Below, one piece after another: positions 1-7,450 of a DNA stretch of 64,000 bases. A program made the position numbers and the translations under genes. Positions within the stretch are counted from its first letter, which is position 1; the number at the start of each line of letters is the position of its first letter. Source of the DNA: an uncultured Lachnospiraceae bacterium (lineage in GTDB: Bacteria > Bacillota > Clostridia > Lachnospirales > Lachnospiraceae); the NCBI GenBank assembly GCA_947629865.1, contig CANRFJ010000003.1, forward strand, positions 119,366 through 183,365. Reading direction: 5' to 3'. A model generated the notes under the pieces. That model worked only from the letters and a program-made list of their open reading frames with translations, did not search any database and had not been told where the DNA came from.

Positions 1-506
1 AACACATTCGCTTCCTGACAATCATATTCTTTTGCCACAATTGGCACATAATAATCGCCCGTTGTTAAAATATAATTAAAATAAAACTCATCTCCATTAT
101 TTATCTTTGTCAATTTTCCCATTGTCTTGTAATCACAGGTACCATGATTCATATGAATAACAATTTGATCCTTTGATGGTTTAATGGGAATTTGACCAGC
201 CGTATAAAATACATGTCTGGACAACATAAACATCAATATCCCTCTAATCTTAGTAATATAAATTACATTATGATTCTTTTCACCACTGTATTTGAGAGAC
301 TCAATAGCACAAATTATATTGTATTTTGAAGTATATTCCTTTTCAACTAAATACTCCAACAAGGGTTTAAGATTATGCCTTAAACCCTCTGATGCTATAT
401 ATAGCAAAACAAAATTGTCCCTTTTGGGGACAATTTTATTTATTTGATTGAGCAATCGAAATACCGTATTTTTTAATGCCTTTTTGATTATAACATTATT
501 TAACAT
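1..506 (-). CDS. CDP-glycerol glycerophosphotransferase family protein (partial, N-terminus only)
   Basis: The frame runs off the left window edge; 168 codons are visible. The ATG at 506 has AGAGGT upstream at normal spacing and lies 27 bases after the stop of the preceding gene. Residues 118-123 read HMNHGT, followed by K-x-MG. This matches the conserved His-Gly-Thr region of TagB/TagF/SpsB-type enzymes, which transfer glycerol-phosphate or similar units from CDP-glycerol to a lipid-linked or polymeric acceptor at the inner face of the membrane. As the last visible gene of the polysaccharide operon it probably adds a phosphate-linked substituent to the repeat unit. The gene is AT-rich like its neighbours up to about 6500. 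Family call fairly sure, exact substrate unknown. Confidence 0.72.
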   Translation of the reverse strand, partial: MLNNVIIKKALKNTVFRLLNQINKIVPKRDNFVLLYIASEGLRHNLKPLLEYLVEKEYTSKYNIICAIESLKYSGEKNHNVIYITKIRGILMFMLSRHVFYTAGQIPIKPSKDQIVIHMNHGTCDYKTMGKLTKINNGDEFYFNYILTTGDYYVPIVAKEYDCQEANV

Positions 507-532
507 GATTGTCTTTACCTCTTGGATCCTGA

Positions 533-1432
533 TTATATTTTTACCTTTCCAACGATCTTCAAAACCTTCTGACTTTCGCCTCCACACGCAACAGCTCCGC
601 GATGTGCATTTTCCGGATACAAAACAATACAATCACCGGTTTTAAGCGTTACTCTTGCCATTCTCCCTGGTATATTCCAAAACATTACATCCTTTGCCGA
701 ATTATAATTTTCTTTCATTGTCAAACGTGATATATCCACTAAATCCATAATTTCCTCACCTTTTACCATTATCTGGATATCCACAAATTTTCTGTGTGAT
801 TCCAATTTAGTTTCAGCTTCCTCTTTTGTCTGATAACTTTGAACCATGTAGAAAAATTCTTCATTTACGATCACTTTTTTGCCAATATCCATCGCTGAAA
901 CAGTTATATTCTTAAGATAATTGACTGCATAATTCACTCTTTTTTCAATTGCCGCCTGATCAGGTCCTGAATTGCCGAGCCACTCAACAAATTCGCGCAA
1001 TGCCCCATTTCCTGCATCGCCAGAACATACATAATCCGCTATCGCTTTTATTTCCTGAACAGCATCGGAGGGACATCCAATTATTCCGCCAGCTTGTTTA
1101 ATTGAAAGCATACACTTCAAATCGATTATATCATCCCCAAAATATGCACAATTCCCAAGTTCTGATTCTCCTACAATTTCTGTCAGGGCGCCCAACTTAT
1201 CCGTCTTTCCCTGATAAACTTCCTTTATCCCGAGCTCATTGCAGCGATTTTGAACAATTGAACTTGTCCTTGCAGTAAGAATAATAGGGACGATGCTACC
1301 TGACTTAAGTAAAGAGGTAATCGCATAGCCATCCTTCACCGAAAAGGCTTTCATTGTTTCACCATACGGTCCCATGTAAATTTTTCCATCTGTAAGTGAA
1401 CCGTCTACATCCATTACAAGGTACCTTATCAT
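533..1432 (-). CDS. KdsC-like HAD phosphatase fused to a YhcH/YjgK/YiaL (NanQ-like) domain
   Basis: This is a two-domain protein of 299 residues. Residues 1-165 are a KdsC/CMAS-type HAD phosphatase: DVDGSLTDG (8-16), LTARTS (52-57) and FGDDIID (98-104) are HAD motifs I, II and III/IV. Relatives hydrolyse 8- or 9-phosphates of Kdo or nonulosonic acids. Residues about 170-299 match the YhcH/DUF386 cupin-like family, with SHRKFVDIQ (212-220) and HRGA (277-280) as likely metal ligands; E. coli NanQ of this family opens the sialic acid ring. The fusion implies that one protein dephosphorylates a 2-keto sugar acid and assists its anomerisation. It starts 6 bases after the ThDP gene. Domains are seen in the sequence; the substrate is inferred. 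Confidence 0.82.
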   Translation of the reverse strand: MIRYLVMDVDGSLTDGKIYMGPYGETMKAFSVKDGYAITSLLKSGSIVPIILTARTSSIVQNRCNELGIKEVYQGKTDKLGALTEIVGESELGNCAYFGDDIIDLKCMLSIKQAGGIIGCPSDAVQEIKAIADYVCSGDAGNGALREFVEWLGNSGPDQAAIEKRVNYAVNYLKNITVSAMDIGKKVIVNEEFFYMVQSYQTKEEAETKLESHRKFVDIQIMVKGEEIMDLVDISRLTMKENYNSAKDVMFWNIPGRMARVTLKTGDCIVLYPENAHRGAVACGGESQKVLKIVGKVKI

Positions 1433-1438
1433 AGTTCA

Positions 1439-2551
1439 TTATTCTCCTATAAGTTCGTTTACTCTTTTTTGAAGTACCACATCCAGGTCTGGTTTGATTA
1501 CACCGTTTTCCCACATTATCTTGGGAATCAACGGTGTTAATGGCGGCAGCATAATATTCAGAAGACAGGGTTGAGCATCATATAGCCATTCTTTATAGTT
1601 ATCAAGTTTTTCGAAAGATTCAAGAGTAGCCGCTCTAATACCATAAGCTGTCGCAATCTTTTCAAAATCAGGAACAGAATACCCACTCTCAACAGTTGTA
1701 ATGTTAAATCTTCCATTATAGGAGCCATTTTGAATTTCGCTGATTTTACCTAATTCTTTGTTATTTAAGACAAAAATTTTTATTGGAAGTTTCTCTCTAT
1801 TGACTGTTTCCAATTCCTGTATATTCATCTGTAATCCGCCATCACCTGTAATGCAATATACAATTCCCTTATTATTGGAAATCGATGCTCCAATGGCATA
1901 TGGAAGTCCTACGCCCATGCTGCCGTAACTTCCACCTATAATTATTCTTCCCTCTTTGCCCTTTAGGCAAAGAGACTGAGCGGTCCAACAGACAATTTGT
2001 CCAATATCAACTGTTACAACAGGATTCTCCGGCAATAATTGCCCAATTTTTCTAACTGCTTTATTCCCGGCCGTATCATCATATCCATCCAATAATTTTC
2101 TGGCTTTCTGACATCTGTTCCACCAGTCGGTATAATCCGGAATCGCTTCCTTTAGAAGCTGCTTTATAAAATACCGGGCGTCAAAATTATATTTTTCTTC
2201 GTCCTCCTTAATCTGCCTGCCTAATTCATACTGATCTACATCACATCTGATTAATTTTGCTTTAGGTGCAAACAATCCTTTTAAATGCCCAATCTGCCGA
2301 AGTCCTAATCTTGCTCCAACAGAAACAACAAGATCGCACTCATTCAAAATCATATTAGAAATTCTATTTCCATAGGTACCAATAAAGCCAATCCTGTACT
2401 TATCCTGTACCATGTCAACAGTATTCATACTGGTTAGCACTGGAATATGCGTTTTCTCAATTAGTTCATAAATCAAATCTCCAGCTTCCGCAGAGCGAAC
2501 GCCATTACCAATTATCAATACTGGCTTTTTGGATATCGAATGGAAAATCAA
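1439..2551 (-). CDS. ThDP-dependent acetolactate-synthase-like enzyme, central and PP domains (second half of split gene)
   Basis: 370 residues covering the central domain (KKPVLIIGNGVR near the start) and the ThDP-binding PP domain (GDGGLQMNIQELE then NNKELGKI) of the acetolactate synthase/benzoylformate decarboxylase superfamily. The missing PYR domain is encoded just upstream in another frame (2505-3038), with 47 bases of overlap. The frame opens with TTG at 2551, and AAGGAGGTG sits 8 bases before it, so independent initiation is possible, although those bases also encode the normal RKGG motif of the upstream half. Compared with full-length relatives, about 25-30 linker residues between PYR and central domains are missing. 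It may be a decaying gene, a frameshifted gene, or a true two-subunit enzyme. Confidence 0.75.
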   Translation of the reverse strand: MIFHSISKKPVLIIGNGVRSAEAGDLIYELIEKTHIPVLTSMNTVDMVQDKYRIGFIGTYGNRISNMILNECDLVVSVGARLGLRQIGHLKGLFAPKAKLIRCDVDQYELGRQIKEDEEKYNFDARYFIKQLLKEAIPDYTDWWNRCQKARKLLDGYDDTAGNKAVRKIGQLLPENPVVTVDIGQIVCWTAQSLCLKGKEGRIIIGGSYGSMGVGLPYAIGASISNNKGIVYCITGDGGLQMNIQELETVNREKLPIKIFVLNNKELGKISEIQNGSYNGRFNITTVESGYSVPDFEKIATAYGIRAATLESFEKLDNYKEWLYDAQPCLLNIMLPPLTPLIPKIMWENGVIKPDLDVVLQKRVNELIGE

Positions 2552-3038
2552 TTAAAACACCTCCTTTTCTGCCTGTCGTCGCCAGATTATAAGCTCTGCA
2601 AACAATTTCAGGAAATGTTTCAGCATGGTTTGGCGATACTGAATATTTTGTAATATGTTTAGTCATCGATACAATTTCCATCTCCTGAAATCCGTTCTGT
2701 CTGACTCCCGAATGTCCCCTCTGCTCTCTAGTTGGCACATTGCCACTGATTCCCATTAAGGGAACACCGTCAAACCACGCATCTGCAAGTCCGCCAAACG
2801 CATTAACCGCTCCCGGACCAGAGGTAGTAAAATATACACCAAGCTTTCCATTTGCACGCGCAAAACCATCCGCAGCATAAGCGCAGCCCTGTTCATTGTA
2901 GCAGACGTGAACACTGATCTCTCCTTTACGGGAATATAGCGCATCAATAAAAGGAACAATATATCCACCCGAATAACCAAATACATCTGTGATGCCTTTT
3001 TTTATCAAAAAATCAACGAGATATTCCGCACAATTCAT
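2505..3038 (-). CDS. ThDP-dependent enzyme, PYR domain (first half of split gene)
   Basis: 177 residues from ATG at 3038 (a GTG at 3041 is an alternative). It holds the PYR domain of an acetolactate-synthase-like enzyme: YNEQGCAYAADGFAR contains the Glu that activates the thiamine ring, and TTSGPGAVN follows. It ends in DFPFDIQKAS, which is where the PYR domain of this family closes, and then meets a stop. The ATG overlaps the TGA of the aldolase gene by one base (TGATG), so translation is probably coupled. The active site of these enzymes needs both PYR and PP domains, so this piece should work only with the product of 1439-2551. Confidence 0.75.
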   Translation of the reverse strand: MNCAEYLVDFLIKKGITDVFGYSGGYIVPFIDALYSRKGEISVHVCYNEQGCAYAADGFARANGKLGVYFTTSGPGAVNAFGGLADAWFDGVPLMGISGNVPTREQRGHSGVRQNGFQEMEIVSMTKHITKYSVSPNHAETFPEIVCRAYNLATTGRKGGVLIDFPFDIQKASIDNW

Positions 3039-4072
3039 CACAACTCACCTTTCCTGTACTTTTCATACAACGCATCAAGCACTGCAAAATCTGTTTTAGA
3101 ATAATTGATTCCATACCGTGTTCTCTGCTGTTGGGGCAGCGCCTCTACCAAATCAAACATTTCATCTGCAGTACAACCGTGTTTTTTCTCCAAATGATAT
3201 ACATTATCCACATGCGCATGTTTTGTCCCACATATATACATAGGAAGGTCGTATCCCCAATGAACTTCTGTCAGTACGGGCGTAATGTATCTGTCGATTG
3301 TCTTAAGCAGTTTCCGAAGATCATAATCCCCTCCACAGTGCTTATTAATATAATCAGCAAGCAATTCTGTTTTTGCATTTCCCGCACCACGCCCCATACC
3401 AAACAAGGAGCCGTCCACTATAATGTTCCTGCCAGTTTCCTCCGATAATTCAATCATTCTCTCAGCCAAAGCGCATGATAATCCCAAATTATCGTGAGAA
3501 TGTAGGCCGATTTTGATATCCCGATCGAGCAAAGAATCAATCTGTCTGAAAATATGCGTAAGGTCCTTCATATCCATTGCACCAAATGTATCCACTATAG
3601 ATAATGAAGCAGGCCTAACATTATTTACCTTTTCTATCAAGCTTTTTCTGTCATCATCCGTATAACTTATTGAATCCATAGGATTAAACTGGATATAATA
3701 TCCCTTTTTCATTGCGCCCGCACAAAATTCCAGCGCGTCATCTATTTCATGCTGTGCAAATGAAATTCTAATCCATTTAAAAGAAATTCCTTTATATGCG
3801 TCTAATTTGTCCAGAGAATATCTGCTGTTGTCGCAAAACCCAAGAAATTCCGTATTTTTACAATCGGCTGGTATATATTCTCCCGCGTCAATCGTATTCT
3901 TATAAACCAGCGTGTCATCTGTAACGTGAGTCTGCAAAAAACCAGTCTCCACAAAATCAATGCCGGCATCTACCAGTCCTTTCATAATGCCCTTCACAAA
4001 TTCGGGACTGGAGTTCTTATTAAAAAGATATCCTCCGTCCCTGACAGTGCAATCCGTTATCTGTACACTCAT
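3038..4072 (-). CDS. HMGL-type aldolase (4-hydroxy-2-oxovalerate aldolase-like)
   Basis: 344 residues of the HMG-CoA-lyase-like TIM-barrel family. The N-terminal ITDCTVRDGGYLFN is the metal-binding D-x-T-x-RDGG motif, and GLHSHDNLGLS supplies the HxH metal ligands. Family members run metal-dependent aldol or retro-aldol chemistry with pyruvate-like enolates. This DGGY subgroup is familiar from surface-polysaccharide loci. The start lies inside the 3' end of the cytidylyltransferase gene (53-base overlap) with AAGGAG upstream of the ATG. Between a cytidylyltransferase and a ThDP enzyme, it most likely makes or trims the carbon chain of a 2-keto sugar acid. Fold is sure; reaction is inferred. 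Confidence 0.8.
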   Translation of the reverse strand: MSVQITDCTVRDGGYLFNKNSSPEFVKGIMKGLVDAGIDFVETGFLQTHVTDDTLVYKNTIDAGEYIPADCKNTEFLGFCDNSRYSLDKLDAYKGISFKWIRISFAQHEIDDALEFCAGAMKKGYYIQFNPMDSISYTDDDRKSLIEKVNNVRPASLSIVDTFGAMDMKDLTHIFRQIDSLLDRDIKIGLHSHDNLGLSCALAERMIELSEETGRNIIVDGSLFGMGRGAGNAKTELLADYINKHCGGDYDLRKLLKTIDRYITPVLTEVHWGYDLPMYICGTKHAHVDNVYHLEKKHGCTADEMFDLVEALPQQQRTRYGINYSKTDFAVLDALYEKYRKGEL

Positions 4073-4721
4073 TTTTTAACATCTCCTTATAGATGGCATT
4101 ACATATTTCAAAATCCTCCGGATAATCAATATCCATAGCCTCTATTTTGCCTACCTCCCTGATATACGGATGAATACCTACCCTTCTATTATGTTCCATG
4201 AAGGATTCTTTGGTAAACACATATGCTATGGATGTTTCCCCATAAATAAGCGGCAAATCCTGTGTGCGGGGAAAATGATCCGGATCAAAGTTTATTGGTT
4301 TTTCATCTTTCCACATAAACGTGCGAAATACTTCGGCACAGAACGCACTATCGTATTCACCGCTCATAACATGTCTGACACAATCATCAATGGTTTCCGG
4401 CTTTGCAAAAGGGGAAGTACTGTGAGCATTAACATAAATATCAGCATTGACGCTTTTCATAAATTCTCTGATAAAATCATTGGCATTTATGTTATCACCA
4501 TCCAGATATTCTGGTCGTTGAAGAAATGACACACCGGGAAGTATGTAATCCCTTACAGTTTTATCAGAACAATATACATAAACTTCGTCAATTGTTTTTG
4601 CATTGAGACATACTTTCTGGATAAAATGCATTAATGGAGTACCATCAAAAAAGGGTTTAATATTCTTCCCATGTACTCTCTTGCTGTCCATTTTTATTGG
4701 AATCAACGCTACTGTTTTCAT
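4020..4721 (-). CDS. CMP-sugar-acid cytidylyltransferase (NeuA/KdsB-like)
   Basis: 233 residues. The start ATG at 4721 follows GGAGG; a frame-extending start further upstream lacks this. LIPIKMDSKRVHGKN at the N-terminus is the nucleotide-binding signature of acylneuraminate/Kdo cytidylyltransferases (usual form IPARxxSKR), and NAHSTSPF matches the QPTSPLR-like motif, with N and H replacing the usual Q and P. These enzymes couple CTP to 2-keto-3-deoxy sugar acids to give the CMP-activated donor. The enzyme presumably activates whatever the aldolase/ThDP/HAD-YhcH set makes. Family assignment is strong; the sugar acid is not deducible. Confidence 0.82.
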   Translation of the reverse strand: MKTVALIPIKMDSKRVHGKNIKPFFDGTPLMHFIQKVCLNAKTIDEVYVYCSDKTVRDYILPGVSFLQRPEYLDGDNINANDFIREFMKSVNADIYVNAHSTSPFAKPETIDDCVRHVMSGEYDSAFCAEVFRTFMWKDEKPINFDPDHFPRTQDLPLIYGETSIAYVFTKESFMEHNRRVGIHPYIREVGKIEAMDIDYPEDFEICNAIYKEMLKNECTDNGLHCQGRRISF

Positions 4722-4737
4722 AATTTCCTCCAAAACA

Positions 4738-5538
4738 TTAAATTATTGCATCAAAATTCGTACGTTCAAAAATTTCCAATTTCCCTCCGCGTGTCGCATT
4801 ATATATTTTTATATTGTGTGATTCGGCATATTCCCTCGCACTCTCATAAGCCGAAAAAGTATACTCGATATCTGGCGGCATACCTATTTTCTCCGGATCA
4901 TACATTCTCTCATCCGCATATGAATTTTTATTGATTACGCGATTACTTACGGAATAATTTGAATCTACTCCTAACAGATAAATCTCCTGAAATCCCATAT
5001 ATACTGCAAACTGTATTGCTGTATATGTAACCGATAATCCATCATATACAGTCACCTCCGGATCAGAAGAAAATGGCGGCTTCTTTCTTTTAAAACTATA
5101 ATCATAATTATTATCAAAATAAACCGCATTCCTTATATCATATCTTTTTTGTCCTGTCGGTTTAATAAACTTTACTATAGAAGTATCAATGGCATCAATA
5201 TCTTCTTTGCAAGATCTTATCAACGTAGGATCCTGACAAAAATAAAATGTTGGTCGCCAGTATGTTTTATCAAACAGTACATAAATTCTATTACTTGCAA
5301 AAGTTATTTCGTTGCTGATTTTTTCCAAATCTTCTTTCTTCAGACTCGGTCCGTTACCTATTATGAAACACCTTTCTCCACGATACATATCCTTATATTT
5401 TTGCAATAAAGGAAGCGATTGATTGCGCAGATACAGTATTCTTGGGTGCATTATTTTATAAAATAGCGGTCGTAACATATTTTTAATATTATTCTTCATT
5501 TTCTCCATAGACATTATCCCATCCTTTACTGTTCTCAT
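4738..5538 (-). CDS. DUF115 / MptE-like protein, putative CMP-sugar glycosyltransferase
   Basis: 266 residues. The core CFIIGNGPSLK is the glycine-rich nucleotide-binding loop shared by DUF115 (6-hydroxymethylpterin diphosphokinase MptE-like) proteins and GT42 sialyltransferases. Later YLLGVDSNYS matches the conserved GxD element. In polysaccharide loci such proteins are thought to act as glycosyltransferases, while Maf relatives in Campylobacter handle nonulosonic acids. Its stop is 17 bases before the cytidylyltransferase start, and its ATG overlaps the pssE stop by 4 bases. An internal ATG at 5514 with AAAGGATGG upstream is an alternative start. That it uses the CMP-sugar acid made next door is an inference. 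Confidence 0.68.
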   Translation of the reverse strand: MRTVKDGIMSMEKMKNNIKNMLRPLFYKIMHPRILYLRNQSLPLLQKYKDMYRGERCFIIGNGPSLKKEDLEKISNEITFASNRIYVLFDKTYWRPTFYFCQDPTLIRSCKEDIDAIDTSIVKFIKPTGQKRYDIRNAVYFDNNYDYSFKRKKPPFSSDPEVTVYDGLSVTYTAIQFAVYMGFQEIYLLGVDSNYSVSNRVINKNSYADERMYDPEKIGMPPDIEYTFSAYESAREYAESHNIKIYNATRGGKLEIFERTNFDAII

Positions 5539-6032
5539 ATTCCCAATTCCTTTATAATCTGTTCCAGTTTCTTATTAAAAATCTCATTGTGATTACTCAG
5601 GTCAACATTCATTTTCCTGCACAATTCACTGTAATTTGTTATTTTCTCACAAAGTTCTCCGACGTCTTCTACCAGAATAATATTCCCGATTCTCCTTTCC
5701 ACTGTGCGGCAGAACTCCAGCTGATGGTCATTTACATGTTCGCCAAAGCGTTTTTGTCTCGGCACCACAATGGGAACCTTCCCCTCCTGCAATGGCGCAA
5801 TAAAACTGGCCGGCCCTCCGTGGGTGATAACAATATCCGCTCTGGCAATATTTTCTTTCATTTCTTCATAGGGGATCAGCTTACTCCATCGACAGTGCGC
5901 CGGTTCATAAGTGGAAAAACCTGTCTGCACAATTACTTCATCTTCTACCTTCCCCTTTTCTTTTAATATATCTACTTCTCTGATAAGACGATCAAACTGC
6001 TGCTCATGCGTTCCAACTGTTACAAATATCAC
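5535..6032 (-). CDS. pssE: PssE-like glycosyltransferase subunit (Alg13 type)
   Basis: 165 residues from GTG at 6032, preceded by GGAG at 6 bases. The frame extends upstream to an ATG at 6119, but that part overlaps pssD and has no homologous look. IFVTVGTHEQQFDRLI and ADIVITHGGPASF are hallmarks of the Alg13/PssE/EpsF catalytic half of a two-subunit GT28-type transferase. The partner pssD lies 30 bases upstream. Together they add the second sugar, often a beta-1,4-linked galactose or glucuronate, to the lipid-linked first sugar at the cytoplasmic face of the membrane. Confidence 0.82.
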   Translation of the reverse strand: MIFVTVGTHEQQFDRLIREVDILKEKGKVEDEVIVQTGFSTYEPAHCRWSKLIPYEEMKENIARADIVITHGGPASFIAPLQEGKVPIVVPRQKRFGEHVNDHQLEFCRTVERRIGNIILVEDVGELCEKITNYSELCRKMNVDLSNHNEIFNKKLEQIIKELGI

Positions 6033-6061
6033 TGTAATCTCCGTTCCTTCCTTCTCGGATT

Positions 6062-6511
6062 TCAGAAAATACTTCCCAGGTTCACCGCTTTGGGGTATAC
6101 CTGCTTCATTTCCTCCCACTGCACTACAAAGCAGTCAACAATTGGATATACCAGTTTCCCTGTCAAAGTCGGTTTATCTATTCGATCAAACACTTCAATA
6201 TATACCAGTTTTTTCCCCATTATTTTCGCCAGATAAAAAAAAGGGACTGCAACAGCAGCGCCGGAGGAAATCAGCAAATCCGGTTTTTCTTTCCGCAACA
6301 CCTTAATTGCCACAAAGACATTGCGAAACAGATTCCAGAGATTTCGGTTTGTTGGATAATAACAGGGGTACACTTTTTCGCCCTCTAAAAGGCTTCTCGC
6401 ATCCTCCTTATCAAAAGTCACCCAGAAATGCTCCCTTTCCTGCCAGAATGGTTTCAGCATATATAGATGCGTGAGATGCCCTCCCGATGAACCAACCAGA
6501 CATATTTTCAT
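6062..6511 (-). CDS. pssD: PssD-like glycosyltransferase subunit (Alg14 type)
   Basis: 149 residues from ATG at 6511, with AGGGAGAG 7 bases before it. An upstream extension of the frame would run through a terminator hairpin and is rejected. KICLVGSSGGHLTHL and LISSGAAVAVPFFYLAK are typical of Alg14/PssD, the membrane-anchoring half that recruits PssE. FYLAKIMGKKLVYIE forms the hydrophobic docking region. It is the first gene after the LoaP-linked terminator, so the genes from here to the left edge are probably antiterminator-dependent. Confidence 0.82.
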   Translation of the reverse strand: MKICLVGSSGGHLTHLYMLKPFWQEREHFWVTFDKEDARSLLEGEKVYPCYYPTNRNLWNLFRNVFVAIKVLRKEKPDLLISSGAAVAVPFFYLAKIMGKKLVYIEVFDRIDKPTLTGKLVYPIVDCFVVQWEEMKQVYPKAVNLGSIF

Positions 6512-6585
6512 TGAATCACTCTCCCTGAGCTTAACGATTGTTTCCATTTTCACCTTACAGATAATGCAATTAAACACATTTAAAC

Positions 6586-6649
6586 AAAAAAAGAGCAGGC
6601 TTCGCCATCTCCGCCTGGCAATTCCAGCCGGAGCCTGTTCCGCTCGCTC
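6586..6649 (-). terminator. Structured intrinsic terminator between loaP and pssD (likely LoaP target)
   Basis: On the minus strand a G+C-rich hairpin is followed by seven T (6592-6586). The outer stem pairs CAGGCT (6637-6632) with AGCCTG (6601-6596). An inner hairpin pairs GGAG with CTCC and CTGG with CCAG (about 6633-6608). A terminator directly after an antiterminator gene and before the remaining operon genes is the arrangement expected for LoaP control. LoaP of other Firmicutes is reported to need an RNA hairpin in the leader; the nested hairpins here are a candidate for that. Confidence 0.68.
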
Positions 6650-6711
6650 TGTCCACCAAATTCCGTTATGCGTCACTCGTCATATCCGGAATATTGACTT
6701 CTTTTCCTGTT

Positions 6712-7440
6712 TCACAGACTGTCTATCTCGTCCTTGCGAAAGACAACCCTGCTCGGCTTCTCCCCGAACAGTTTTAACTCGACAGCCCATTCATCTCTGT
6801 CTTCATCTGTATATAACAATTTCCCCGTCATCCCCTCAAAGATTCCGGAGATAATTCTTACCATTTTATCTGAGGGATTATCCGCCAGGGCGGTCTCCCG
6901 ATTCTTGCGTCTTACATCTTGAAATTCTTCGTCTGTCAGCTTTGCCACCGCTGAAAAACCGACTTCCATCGGCGTCATGCGGTCAAACAGATTTACATCC
7001 AGGTAGGCAATTCTGCGGTGCCTGTCAACCCTGCGCACCAAACCCTCCCAGTTCTTCAGAGGGCCTTCCATGATGCAGACGCGGTCTCCAATCAAAAATC
7101 CCTCCGAGTGTCGGACGATATGTTGCTCATCCATCATGTCCTTCAGAAATTCCTGCTCCCGTTCTGCCACAGGAGCAATCTGGCCGGCGCTTTTCAGCAC
7201 ACGGGCAAATTGAGGAATTCCCTTTAATACATCTGCAATTTTTTCTATCTGTTCTGTGTCAGCAAAAAAATAACCTGGAAACAAAATCTTTTTCTTATCA
7301 TGCCAGCCCCCATTGTAATGCCTTTTTACTATATAGCATGGGACAAACATCTCATGATAACACCCTGTATCCAATCTCTTTTTGCACAACTGCATACATT
7401 TTTCTTCCTGCCCCGATATGGTCTGTACTACATACCACAT
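6712..7440 (-). CDS. loaP: Transcription antiterminator LoaP (NusG paralogue)
   Basis: 242 residues. MWYVVQTISGQEEK at the N-terminus is the NusG NGN-domain opening; FPGYFF and a KOW segment (GDRVCIMEGPLKNWEG, about residues 135-150) follow. The C-terminal region (about 190-242, KMVRIISGIFEGMTGKLL) looks like a second KOW-type unit beyond the usual NusG length. Specialised NusG paralogues of this sort travel with polysaccharide and polyketide operons and carry RNA polymerase through terminators. It sits between the priming transferase gene (10 bases away) and a strong hairpin terminator, which fits LoaP rather than housekeeping NusG. Confidence 0.82.
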   Translation of the reverse strand: MWYVVQTISGQEEKCMQLCKKRLDTGCYHEMFVPCYIVKRHYNGGWHDKKKILFPGYFFADTEQIEKIADVLKGIPQFARVLKSAGQIAPVAEREQEFLKDMMDEQHIVRHSEGFLIGDRVCIMEGPLKNWEGLVRRVDRHRRIAYLDVNLFDRMTPMEVGFSAVAKLTDEEFQDVRRKNRETALADNPSDKMVRIISGIFEGMTGKLLYTDEDRDEWAVELKLFGEKPSRVVFRKDEIDSL

Positions 7441-7450
7441 AACATATCTC

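Noticed and set aside
448..645. Short plus-strand frame near the left edge
   Set aside because: It lies opposite the glycerophosphotransferase start and the HAD-YhcH gene and lacks a ribosome-binding site.
6512..6676. N-terminal extension of PssD
   Set aside because: The extension would be read through a GC-rich terminator hairpin, and homology to Alg14 begins at the ATG at 6511, which has a good Shine-Dalgarno.
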